Below are positions 27,301-35,310 of a stretch of 37,463 nt of DNA, piece by piece. The notes under the pieces were generated by a model. It saw only the letters and a list, made by a program, of their open reading frames with translations. It was not told where the DNA came from and did no database searches. The DNA comes from Pseudomonas frederiksbergensis (lineage in GTDB: Bacteria > Pseudomonadota > Gammaproteobacteria > Pseudomonadales > Pseudomonadaceae), in NCBI RefSeq assembly GCF_017114915.1, contig NZ_JAAUOE010000044.1, forward strand, positions 1 through 37,463, read 5' to 3'. Positions within the stretch are counted from its first letter, which is position 1, and the number at the start of each line of letters is the position of its first letter. A program made the translations under genes and the position numbers.

Positions 27301-30300
27301 AGCGTGCTACAAGCCCTGCCGGACGCTGAACGTCAGGCATTGGCCATGCAGATCGGCGAAGGGGAAAAACTGAAACAGGCCATCCGTGATAATCCACTGG
27401 CGCGAAGCGACCTGCGCGTAGCGATCTGGAATGAGCCTGCTCCAACACCTGTCGTCGACACGTTGCGGCTGGTGGGGACGGACGGCTATTCACGCACTGT
27501 CGGGCAGGAGCCCCGCACGCTGGAGAGCCGGATAAGACATGTCTTCCCAAGAATTCCCGATGACGATCTGCTGGCCATGGCGCAACACCTGCAAAACCAT
27601 CCGGACGGCCCAATCGCGGAATTGTCCCGCCTTCGCCTCGAATACGCTCAACTCGACAATGACCTGAATCAATGGATGTCCAACGCCCCGCAAGTCGACT
27701 CGACTACCGGCCTCAGACTGTCGCGCGAGCGCCAGGCGGCGGCCCTGCGAGATCGTCAATCGTTCGCCGATGCCCTGCGCAATTGCTGGCGCAGGGAAAC
27801 CCGGGAGTCATACGGTTATCGCCTGCATGTTCCGGAGCCCGTCATGGGTGATCTGCCGGTTCTGACGGCTGATTTCAGCCATGTCGCCAGCCTGGAAATA
27901 AGCGGCAGCGCAACCCCAGCCGGTGTCGACGCCTTTATCGAGCATTTCCCCGGGCTGCTGCGCCTGGATTTGCGCCACTTCGATTTGCACAACCTGCCCC
28001 AGCGCATAACGCAAATGCCCTCGCTACGGCAACTGAAGCTGCGCAATTGCGGCGTGGTCCTCACCCCACAAAACCAGGCATTGCTGTCGTCGCTCAATGA
28101 GCTGACGACGCTCGATCTACAGGGCAACCCGCTGGGCGTGACGTTCGACGTCAATTTCATGCCCGCACTGACTCATATCAACCTGTCCGGCACGGGCATC
28201 TCCGAAACACCGGCTGGGCTGCTGGATCATCCGGGCATCAGAAGTGCCTGGCTCACCAACAACCAGATCACCTCATTGCCCGAAGCCTTGTTCGAACTCT
28301 CCCCAGGCACCAACGCAGGATTCGATTTTTCCGGCAATCCGCTCTCTGCCGCTACTCGGGAACGGGTGAAGACCTACTTCAATCAGACCGGGAACGACTT
28401 GGGCGTGCGGGCGGAGCAATCCGATATCGACCGGGCGAAAGCACTGTTTACAGACCTCAACGATCGTCAAGCCAGCGAGCTGGTCTACCAATTACCCGGT
28501 TCACTCCTTCAAGGCCGGCTTCAACTGGCCCGCTGGGAGACGGAAATTGCCCGGATGAGTGCCGACCTGGCCGGGTGGGCCCGCGACATTCCTGACCGCA
28601 ATCCAGCTAATGGCCGGATGCTTACCCCCAATGAACAATTCGACGAGTTTTACGCCAGAGAGACATTTGCCGGACGCCTGGAGAGGCTCTGGCGCCACCG
28701 CTCCACGGCATATCCGCTGACGAGAGCAGACGTGTTCACGGCAGAAGCAGCGTTCATGGGGGACATGCCAGTGCTGACAGCGGATTTCAGCCACATCACC
28801 ACGTTATCCCTTACCGGAAACAAAAATATCAGCGCCACCGCCCCATTTCTCAGGAGCTTCCCACGGTTAGCCCGGCTGATTTTGCACAATTTCGCGCTTG
28901 ACCAAGTGCCTCAGACTCTCGCTCGTCTGCCGAAACTTGAGACATTGGTTCTGAAAGATTGCGGCGTGACATTTACAGCCGAAATGCAGGCGGCACTGGC
29001 CGCAATGCCCGAGCTCGAATTACTTGAACTCCCCCACAACCCGCTGGGCAGCGCGCCCGATGTGGGGGCCTTTCCCGAGCTGACTTACCTGGACCTTTCC
29101 CATACAGGGATCTTCGACATTCCGCCCGGCATGCTCGAACACCCCAAGTTGAAAACAGTCTTTGTCAGTGACAACCGGATCACCGAACTACCCGACGCTC
29201 TTTTTCAACTGCCCGCTAAAACCAGTGAAGGGTTCGATTTATCCAACAACCCGTTAACCGCCAGCATCCGGGAACGGATCAAGACCTATTCCCGTGAAAC
29301 CAGCCAGGATTTTGGCGTGTTGGCCGACCAGGCGGACATAGACGCCACCAAGGCGCTGTTTCCCAGCCTGGACAACGAGGAAGCCAGTGATGTGTTCTAT
29401 GGCTTGCCCGGCGATCTGGAGCACGGCCGCGGCCAGCTCAGGCATTGGCAGGCAGAGATCGAACAACTCACGGACGATCTTGCGCAGTGGAAAACAGCGA
29501 TTCCCGAAAGGCACCCTTCAAGCGGACAGCCACTTGGCGCCCGGCAGATGCTCGCAGAGCACACGGCGAGAACAACCTTCGCCGATCAACTGGAACAACT
29601 GTGGCGCGCCAGATCCCGGGAAAATCCCAGGCAGAGAGGCGAGGCACTGATTGCGGATTTGCCTTTCATCGGCGAGCTGCCCGCTCTGTCGGCGGATTTC
29701 AGCCATATTTCCGATGTCACCTTCAACGGCAACGCAGCTCTGAGCGGTACCGATGCTTTCCTTGACGCCTTTTCCGGCTTGCGTCATCTAGAGTTGCGCG
29801 ACTTCGACTTAAGGCTGCTTCCACAAGCGTCCACCCGCATGCCCTCGCTGGAACGCCTGATCGTGGAAAATTGCGCACTGACGCTGACGCCTGAAACTCA
29901 AGCCACCCTTTCGTCTCTGGGCCGGCTCCAATACCTGAATCTGAGTCATAACCCGTTAGGAGCTCCCCCGACTCTGGAAGCGCTCCCGGCTTTGATTCAC
30001 CTGCGAATGGTCGACACCGGGATTTGCGATCTGCCAGGCGGCCTGTTCGGGCATCCACGCCTTGTCGCTGGCATTTTCGATAACAACCGCATCCGCGAAC
30101 TGCCTGGCGAGCTCTTCAATCTCTCCACTCTCAGCCCAAGGCAATTCAGCTTTGCCGACAACCCGTTGACCCCGGCCACCCGTGATCGAATCAAGACCCA
30201 CTACCAACGGAACAGGCAGAATTTTGGCGTTTTAATGCTCCAGGAGGATGTGGATCGAACCATTGCGTTGTTTCCGTCCCTGGATGCTGAAGACGCCGAC

Positions 30301-32118
30301 AGGGTGCTGTATCTGTTGCCGGGTACGATTGAGCAAGGGCGGATGCGGATCACACAGTGGGAGGTGGAATTCCGGCAACTGGGCGAAGAGCTCGCCCAAT
30401 GGGTGGATGACATTCCTGAGCGTTATCCCGCAACGCAGGTATTGCTGAACGAGAATGGCCGAGCACGGGAGCGCGCCGACAGAATGACGTTTCGCCTGGA
30501 CATGGAAGAGTTCTGGCGTGAAAGATCCCAGGAACGACCTGAGTCAAGGACGAGCACGCTCAGTCTGAACCCGGCGTTCATCGGCGAGCTCCCTGCATTG
30601 AGTGCAGACTTGAGCCACGTCACAACGCTGTCCGTCACCGGCAATTCTCAGCTGCGGGCAAACAACGGGTTTCTCCAGTGCTTTACCGGCCTCAACACCC
30701 TGGAACTGCGCGATCTGGCATTGGAGCAGATGCCACAGGCGATTACCCGGATGCCTGCACTCGAACAACTGGTATTGAGCAATTGTGGTGTGGTGCTGAA
30801 TGAAGAAGGCTTGGCCGCCCTCTCGTCACTCAAACACATGAAACGCCTGGATCTTTACGCCAATCCGCTGGGCATGGCGCCCGACATCCGGAGCATGCCG
30901 AAGCTTAAGTTCATCGACCTTGCCAATACCGGAATCTCAGAGCTTCCCGCTGGCCTGTTGAACCTTCCTGAACTTGAGATCGTTATTCTCAACAGCAACC
31001 GGATCACTGAACTTCCTCGGGAAATTTTCAATCTGCCAGTAGCCGCCGGCAAGGGATACGATGTGGGCGGCAATCCATTGAGCGCCGCCACCCGGGAGCA
31101 GATCAAAACCTACTATTTGCGCACCGGGGAAGATCTTGGCGTACTCGCCGACCACACCGATATCGCTCGCGTCCGGACACTCTATCCAGGCCTGGACGAT
31201 AAAGAGGCCAGCCAATTCATCTACCGCCTCGACGGAACATTGACCGATGGCAGAAATGAACTGGCACGCAGAGAAGCCGAACTGCAAACCTTGATCAGAG
31301 ACCTTGACGCCTGGACGGCCAACGTACCCGACAACCATCCTGCCACCCTTGCACCGCTCAGTGCCGCCCAACGACTGCTGGAGGAGCAAAAGCGAATTGC
31401 TTTCAAAGAGGCGCTGTTGAAGTGCTGGCGCAATATTCCGGTGGAGGGTTCGGAGGTGGAAAACCATGGATTCACCTCGCGCCTGTCGATCATGGGTGCG
31501 TTGCCGACGGTCAACGCGGACTTCAGCCATGTGCCGCACCTGTTCCTGCTCGGACAGCGCGCGCGCTCGCCACGGATCGGTCGATTCCTCGAGGCCTTCC
31601 CCAGCCTGGAAAGCCTTGATATTCGAGGTTATGACCTTGGCGGCATCCCTGAAGCCGTTTTCAGGATGGGACGCCTGACAGCGCTGAGCCTGCCCGATTG
31701 CAATATCACCCTGGAGCCACGCTCTGCAAACGCGTTGGCCGGTATGCCAAACCTTGGGATCCTGCACCTGCACGATAATCCGCTGGCTCTCGCTCCCGAC
31801 CTCAGCAACTTGCAAAGTCTTACCGACCTGGACCTGAGCAATACCGGCATTACCGAAATTCCCGACGGCGTTCTGGGCAACTTCCAGTGGAACGAGATTG
31901 ACCTGTCGGGCAATGCGATCACCGAAGTGCCGCAAGAGTTGATGCAAGTCCCGGCGGAGATCGGTGACCGCTACGACTTGCGCGGCAACCCCTTCTCCGC
32001 ACAAAGCATGGAGCGTATTCGGGCCTACTACCACGAAACGGGTCAGACGTTGAATGTCGACAATGTCATAGGGCAACCGCCTGCCGTCATCCGTCCTGAC
32101 GTCGACATAGAGGACTGA
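24376..32118 (+). CDS. Giant dermonecrotic-toxin-like LRR protein (2580 residues)
   Basis: Residues about 178-365 (LAQVNAKISIPAFTRLCREL through GYFFSDLNRRL) match the DUF6543-type dermonecrotic-toxin-like domain of Pseudomonas LRR proteins. A hydrophobic helical stretch follows (about 438-520, FIVLPFVPFLGEMMMAYMAY), possibly for membrane insertion, then a connector to about 1050. From about 1080 to the end are five units, each a helical linker (GRxxLxxWExE, DIPxRxP, LExxWRxRS) plus about six leucine-rich repeats. The LRR start motif ADFSH has its Asp at residues 1166, 1470, 1774, 2078 and 2382. Related proteins usually end in a NEL E3-ligase domain; none is visible here, and the protein stops after the fifth LRR block. 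There is no signal peptide. It is likely a secreted effector or toxin; the export route is unknown. The start has AAGGA upstream. Confidence 0.85.
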   Translation: MQTSTGQPPVVTPQDGPAPLNPASHYEPLSNAIPEWLGKASSTRREALKNSRRPVADRIKAAPRAQHDELRAAIATHMTAQNTVDQTLEHLQDANAFAIPLLTAALKERFGVDLEVTQTFLRLYIPVTTPGFPITTGTRTWTVSMVEAALHNFEEKETREDAYETGSSFITKPSPTGQFETLAQVNAKISIPAFTRLCRELDIGARYKTCLEDSLGITHPAVAAVLRPNVKESQKAALKAALQLARMNRDIDEDYLRLINGLLDGLQGMRVNGQPLLCHDLTMMSAALTGIVVFAPDLEQSGASARVVAYVPDDPEHPVKEYASSTEMMKELTRQLRSTDYQRFFSRFVAHEQRGYFFSDLNRRLSQVTWHKPQAGSQLPAWRDTPIDKPKLQFAVTPITTELWEHLYQRKLNKILNDAAVIAVSTATVDRNARWALWDSFVKVASSIVEIASFIVLPFVPFLGEMMMAYMAYQFLDEVFESVVDWAQGQMTEAGEQFFAALESLIQLGAFGGGTAIAMQELPKVLPASVVSFLDRFQPVKLRNGKTLYWKPDLKPYERQAVPPKGSTPDHQGVHWHQGKQLVTIDQTHYAVSQHAHPGKFGIEHPTRPDAYQPIVRHNGEGAFYTELEQPLEWDTATALRRIGHGMEPFSPARRERILKVSGYPEDALRKMHVNQERVPPLLADSIQRFKIDQDLHDFIHQIASDRPEDYLNADPSTQLRLLKEHSLWPSDKRLRWINDQGGTVWESSTEQHLPLTEIRQDRLIDGDLLKTLLQTLSHSEINTLLEEDFGQMLALDVRTRRLRARLAQIARQQRTSLFEQRYQTLQQRAEPLARKVALHEPHLPARITEELLNTATGSELLMIGKGQWPERQQELAQQARQELRIARAYEGLELDSVRNPDSDTLALHSLQQLPGWSKEVRLEVRDQSFEGKVLDSTGPINASVQKVLVRKSDGTWQPYDHQGLELHAPTDFYTSVLQALPDAERQALAMQIGEGEKLKQAIRDNPLARSDLRVAIWNEPAPTPVVDTLRLVGTDGYSRTVGQEPRTLESRIRHVFPRIPDDDLLAMAQHLQNHPDGPIAELSRLRLEYAQLDNDLNQWMSNAPQVDSTTGLRLSRERQAAALRDRQSFADALRNCWRRETRESYGYRLHVPEPVMGDLPVLTADFSHVASLEISGSATPAGVDAFIEHFPGLLRLDLRHFDLHNLPQRITQMPSLRQLKLRNCGVVLTPQNQALLSSLNELTTLDLQGNPLGVTFDVNFMPALTHINLSGTGISETPAGLLDHPGIRSAWLTNNQITSLPEALFELSPGTNAGFDFSGNPLSAATRERVKTYFNQTGNDLGVRAEQSDIDRAKALFTDLNDRQASELVYQLPGSLLQGRLQLARWETEIARMSADLAGWARDIPDRNPANGRMLTPNEQFDEFYARETFAGRLERLWRHRSTAYPLTRADVFTAEAAFMGDMPVLTADFSHITTLSLTGNKNISATAPFLRSFPRLARLILHNFALDQVPQTLARLPKLETLVLKDCGVTFTAEMQAALAAMPELELLELPHNPLGSAPDVGAFPELTYLDLSHTGIFDIPPGMLEHPKLKTVFVSDNRITELPDALFQLPAKTSEGFDLSNNPLTASIRERIKTYSRETSQDFGVLADQADIDATKALFPSLDNEEASDVFYGLPGDLEHGRGQLRHWQAEIEQLTDDLAQWKTAIPERHPSSGQPLGARQMLAEHTARTTFADQLEQLWRARSRENPRQRGEALIADLPFIGELPALSADFSHISDVTFNGNAALSGTDAFLDAFSGLRHLELRDFDLRLLPQASTRMPSLERLIVENCALTLTPETQATLSSLGRLQYLNLSHNPLGAPPTLEALPALIHLRMVDTGICDLPGGLFGHPRLVAGIFDNNRIRELPGELFNLSTLSPRQFSFADNPLTPATRDRIKTHYQRNRQNFGVLMLQEDVDRTIALFPSLDAEDADRVLYLLPGTIEQGRMRITQWEVEFRQLGEELAQWVDDIPERYPATQVLLNENGRARERADRMTFRLDMEEFWRERSQERPESRTSTLSLNPAFIGELPALSADLSHVTTLSVTGNSQLRANNGFLQCFTGLNTLELRDLALEQMPQAITRMPALEQLVLSNCGVVLNEEGLAALSSLKHMKRLDLYANPLGMAPDIRSMPKLKFIDLANTGISELPAGLLNLPELEIVILNSNRITELPREIFNLPVAAGKGYDVGGNPLSAATREQIKTYYLRTGEDLGVLADHTDIARVRTLYPGLDDKEASQFIYRLDGTLTDGRNELARREAELQTLIRDLDAWTANVPDNHPATLAPLSAAQRLLEEQKRIAFKEALLKCWRNIPVEGSEVENHGFTSRLSIMGALPTVNADFSHVPHLFLLGQRARSPRIGRFLEAFPSLESLDIRGYDLGGIPEAVFRMGRLTALSLPDCNITLEPRSANALAGMPNLGILHLHDNPLALAPDLSNLQSLTDLDLSNTGITEIPDGVLGNFQWNEIDLSGNAITEVPQELMQVPAEIGDRYDLRGNPFSAQSMERIRAYYHETGQTLNVDNVIGQPPAVIRPDVDIED
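27871..32118 (+). repeat. Five in-frame LRR modules of 912 bp period
   Basis: The Asp codon of the ADFSH-like motif lies at 27871, 28783, 29695, 30607 and 31519, exactly 912 bp (304 codons) apart each time. A second landmark, the Lys/Arg codon of RIKTY, lies at 28369, 29281, 30193, 31105 and 32020: three intervals of 912 and one of 915. So modules 1-4 show no net length change and module 5 has gained one codon. The sequences have diverged, so this is an old amplification under length constraint. The last module ends after its LRR part and lacks the helical linker. Confidence 0.93.
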
Positions 32119-32133
32119 AAAACGCGTCAGACA

Positions 32134-32166
32134 ACAACGCCATGGAACCGGACTCCATGGCGTTGT
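32134..32166. terminator. Hairpin between the giant gene and argR
   Basis: ACAACGCCATGGA and TCCATGGCGTTGT form a 13-bp perfect stem with a seven-base loop, 16 bases after the giant gene and ten bases from the argR stop codon. T-runs are weak on both sides, so termination is likely but not certain; it would serve both convergent genes. Confidence 0.65.
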
Positions 32167-32175
32167 CGTTCAGGG

Positions 32176-33156
32176 TCAACCGCGCTCGGACGGTACTGAC
32201 GACAACTCGAACGGGCTGCTGCTGCGCCGCTGGTTGCGATCTTCCCGTGGCGTGGCGCCGAAGAAGTTGCGGTAGGCGCTGGAGAAATGCGGCCCCGAAG
32301 AGAAGCCACAGGACAGGCCGATCTGGATGATCGACTTGCTGGTTTGCATCAACATCTGCCGGGCCTTGTTCAGGCGCAGCTCCAGGTAATACTGGCTCGG
32401 CACACGGTTGAGGTATTGCTTGAAGATCCGCTCCAGCTGCCGACGGGATACGCACACGTGCTGGGCGATTTCGTCGGTGGTCAGCGGTTCTTCGATGTTG
32501 GCCTCCATCAGCAACACCGCCTGGGTGAGCTTCGGATGACTGGAACCCAGGCGGTTCTGCAACGGAATGCGCTGGCGCTCGCCGCCTTCACGGATGCGCT
32601 CGACCACCAGTTCTTCCGACACCGCACCGGCCAGTTCGGCGCCGTGGTCACGGGCCAGCACCGCCAGCAGCAAGTCGAGCACCGACAGGCCACCGCACGC
32701 GGTCAAGCGATCACGATCCCAGTCGAACAGGTGACTGGTGGCAATCACTTTCGGGAAACGCTCGGCGAAATCGTCCTGCCAGCGCCAATGCACGGCAGCG
32801 CGATAACCGTCGAGCAAACCGAGTTGCGCCAACGGGTAAACACCGGCCGACAAACCGCCGATCACACAACCGGCGCGCACCAGCTGTTTCAACGCACTGC
32901 TGAGCGGCGGCGCGAGAGAAGTCGGTGGTTCGTCGGCGAGCAGGAACAGTTTCTGAAAGTTTTCGAGCTTGCCGGCCCATGGCTCACCGGGCAATTGCCA
33001 GGCGCCGTCGGTCGGCGGTTCGGCCTGCAAAAACGACAATTCGTAAACAACGTCCGGGTGCACACGCTGGGCAACACGCAAGGCCTCCTCAGCCAGCGCA
33101 AGCGTCAGAGCTTTAGTGCTAGGCCAAATCAGGAAACCAATTCGATGGGCAGTCAT
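32176..33156 (-). CDS. argR: ArgR, AraC-family arginine-responsive regulator
   Basis: The 326-residue product begins MTAHRIGFLIWPSTKALTLA, as in P. aeruginosa ArgR. It has an N-terminal DJ-1/glutamine-amidotransferase-like sensor domain (about 5-190, with GGLSAGVYPLAQLGLLDGYR) and a C-terminal AraC double helix-turn-helix (about 215-310, TDEIAQHVCVSRRQLERIF and SIIQIGLSCGFSSGPHFSSA). It is not related to E. coli ArgR. It activates aru and aot operons with arginine and represses biosynthetic genes. I chose 33156 over an ATG 13 codons upstream from the conserved N-terminus. It follows aotP after a gap with a REP palindrome. Confidence 0.95.
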   Translation of the reverse strand: MTAHRIGFLIWPSTKALTLALAEEALRVAQRVHPDVVYELSFLQAEPPTDGAWQLPGEPWAGKLENFQKLFLLADEPPTSLAPPLSSALKQLVRAGCVIGGLSAGVYPLAQLGLLDGYRAAVHWRWQDDFAERFPKVIATSHLFDWDRDRLTACGGLSVLDLLLAVLARDHGAELAGAVSEELVVERIREGGERQRIPLQNRLGSSHPKLTQAVLLMEANIEEPLTTDEIAQHVCVSRRQLERIFKQYLNRVPSQYYLELRLNKARQMLMQTSKSIIQIGLSCGFSSGPHFSSAYRNFFGATPREDRNQRRSSSPFELSSVPSERG

Positions 33157-33249
33157 GGGCAGGCGATCCGAAGCGAAGAACAATGATGAAGGCATGGGCC
33201 AATGCTAGCCCGTAAATGAACACAAATCGCAAAACCAGCAGATATCAGA

Positions 33250-33339
33250 TGTAGGAGCTGGCTTGCCAGCGAAGGCGGTATGACAAGCAACAGTGATGTT
33301 GAATGTGACGGCCTCTTCGCTGGCAAGCCAGCTCCTACA
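33250..33339. repeat. REP palindrome pair between aotP and argR
   Basis: A 25-bp arm beginning TGTAGGAGCTGGCTTGCCAG (33250-33274) recurs exactly inverted at 33315-33339 around a 40-bp spacer. This is the abundant GTAGGAGC-type REP of fluorescent pseudomonads in REPIN form. It interrupts the aot-argR transcription unit. Confidence 0.95.
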
Positions 33340-33404
33340 AGAGATCGGAGTCAGCCTCTAAATTGCGAAGCATGCACTATCCCGGTGCGCAACGGCAGTC
33401 CTGA

Positions 33405-34169
33405 TTATTTCAAGCTGCCGGACAGGAATTGCTGCAGACGTTCGGATTGCGGGTTCACCAGCACTTCGCGCGGGTTGCCGCTTTCTTCGACCACGCCTTT
33501 ATGCAGAAACACCAGCTGGTTCGACACTTCACGGGCAAAGCCCATTTCGTGCGTCACCACCACCATGGTCCGGCCTTCCTGCGCCAGGGCCTGCATGACT
33601 TTCAGCACGTCACCGACCAATTCAGGGTCCAGAGCCGAGGTCGGTTCGTCGAACAACATCACCTCAGGCTCCATCGCCAGCGCACGGGCAATCGCCACAC
33701 GCTGTTGCTCGCCGCCGGACATATGGCCCGGGTAAGCGTCTTTGCGGTGAGCCACGCCGACTTTGTTCAGGTAGTGCTCGGCCTTCTCGCGGGCTTCAGC
33801 CTTGGGCACACCCAGCACGTGAACCGGCGCTTCCATGATGTTTTCCAGCGCGGTCATGTGCGACCACAGGTTGAAATGCTGGAACACCATCGACAGGCGC
33901 GAACGCATGCGTTGCAGCTGTTTCGGGTCAGCGGCTTTCAGCGCGCCGTCCTTGTTGGCGACCAGTTTCAGCTCTTCGTTGTTGAGCAGAATCTTGCCCG
34001 CGTGCGGCTGCTCGAGCAGGTTGATGCAGCGCAGGAAAGTACTTTTGCCGGAGCCACTGGAGCCGATGATGCTGATCACATCGCCAGCCGCCGCTTTCAG
34101 GGACACGCCCTTGAGCACTTCGTGACTGCCATAGCGTTTATGCAGGTCTTGGACTTCAAGTTTGTACAT
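33405..34169 (-). CDS. aotP: Arginine/ornithine ABC transporter ATP-binding protein AotP
   Basis: The 254-residue ATPase has the Walker A GSSGSGKST (about residues 34-42), the signature MSGGEQQR, Walker B VMLFDEPTSALDP and the switch histidine in VVTHEMGF. It is closest in type to HisP and polar amino acid importers. It powers uptake of arginine and ornithine with AotJ, AotQ and AotM. The start at 34169 (MYKLEVQDLHKRYG) matches the family; a Met five codons upstream is less likely. It follows aotO by 27 bases. Confidence 0.96.
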   Translation of the reverse strand: MYKLEVQDLHKRYGSHEVLKGVSLKAAAGDVISIIGSSGSGKSTFLRCINLLEQPHAGKILLNNEELKLVANKDGALKAADPKQLQRMRSRLSMVFQHFNLWSHMTALENIMEAPVHVLGVPKAEAREKAEHYLNKVGVAHRKDAYPGHMSGGEQQRVAIARALAMEPEVMLFDEPTSALDPELVGDVLKVMQALAQEGRTMVVVTHEMGFAREVSNQLVFLHKGVVEESGNPREVLVNPQSERLQQFLSGSLK

Positions 34170-34196
34170 GCGGTCGGTTCTCACAAAAACAGTCAG

Positions 34197-35309
34197 TCAG
34201 TCGTTGAGCAAGCGCCCGTGACGCAGCGCTTCGCGCCCCGCCACCTTGGCCAGCCAGAAACCGGGTTGGGCATAACGCAGCCGTTCAATGGCAAACAGCA
34301 CCCCGGACGTACCAGCACACACCGTGCTGACCCGATCCGCTAACGGATCGATCACTTCAAAAATCTCGTCGCCCGCTTCAACCCATTCACCGGGTTTGCG
34401 CAGAAAACTCACCACGCCAGGATGCGGCGCGAACAGCATTTCGGTGCCTTCGAACGGCAGGCCTTCGCAAGCGTCTTGCGCAGGCTTGGGCCATTCACCG
34501 CTGATCAGGCCTTGCTCGGCGAGGAACGCCAGAATGCCTTCCGCGTGAGCCTCGGCCTCAGGGCGCCCAGTGTCCGCCTGACCACCCAGCTCAATGGTCG
34601 TCGCCAGGCAGGCCAGTGGAATCTGCGCATCCGGAAACAGGCGCGACAGACGCAGCCACGGCAGCGAGCACGCTTCGTCAAAGGAGCTGCCACCGGAATC
34701 TTCCGCCAGCAGACCAACCTTGACGTCCAGGTGCGCGGCCAGTGAACGCCAGTGCGGCCAGTGTTGCGGCAAGGCGTACATGTGCAGCGCCGCTTCGCAA
34801 TCGCAATGCAGGTCCAGTACCACATCGGCGGTGCAGGCATGGCTGAGCAAGATGCGTTGCATGCCTTGCAACTGACTCGCGGCCGGCGGCAAGGCGGCCA
34901 GCACATCGCTCATGGTCTGGCGGATCAAACGGATATTGGCGTGCGGATCATCGCCCAGGTGCCCTTGCAGCTCAGCAGCCACGGGCTCGCTCAACTCGAC
35001 GAAATCCCGGTTGAAATTCTTGCCGCTGCCGGCTTCGAAACGCCCCTGATGGTTACCCTGAAGCAGTTGCCCCAGGCCCAGCGGGTTGGCCACCGGCACC
35101 AATTCGATCACACCGTTGAGCAAGCCTTGGGCTTCGAGTTCGCTCAGGCGCTTTTTCAGTTCCCAGGCGGTACGCATTCCCGGCAGTTCATCGGCGTGCA
35201 GGCTGGCCTGGATGTAGGCCTTGCGCTCGCCACTGCCGAAGCGGAACACCGAAATCCGGCGCTCGCTACCCAGGTGGCTCCACGGCAATGCATGATCGAT
35301 GCGTTCCAT
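34197..35309 (-). CDS. aotO: AotO, AstE/aspartoacylase-family protein of the transporter operon
   Basis: The 370-residue product has the zinc-carboxypeptidase-like aspartoacylase pattern: His38 and Glu41 in QASLHADELPG, His168 in VLDLHCDCE, and a Glu in TIELGGQ. It resembles AstE in type but is longer, with a C-terminal lipoyl-like beta domain (about 285-360). It corresponds to PA0891 between aotM and aotP; it is not needed for uptake in any way obvious from the sequence. It may cleave an N-acyl amino acid. It starts one base after the aotM stop codon, so it is tightly coupled. Confidence 0.85.
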   Translation of the reverse strand: MERIDHALPWSHLGSERRISVFRFGSGERKAYIQASLHADELPGMRTAWELKKRLSELEAQGLLNGVIELVPVANPLGLGQLLQGNHQGRFEAGSGKNFNRDFVELSEPVAAELQGHLGDDPHANIRLIRQTMSDVLAALPPAASQLQGMQRILLSHACTADVVLDLHCDCEAALHMYALPQHWPHWRSLAAHLDVKVGLLAEDSGGSSFDEACSLPWLRLSRLFPDAQIPLACLATTIELGGQADTGRPEAEAHAEGILAFLAEQGLISGEWPKPAQDACEGLPFEGTEMLFAPHPGVVSFLRKPGEWVEAGDEIFEVIDPLADRVSTVCAGTSGVLFAIERLRYAQPGFWLAKVAGREALRHGRLLND

Positions 35310-35310
35310 A

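Noticed and set aside
30937..32076. 379-codon frame antisense to the giant LRR gene
   Set aside because: The opposite strand carries periodic LRR coding sequence; the antisense frame has no domain or start signals.
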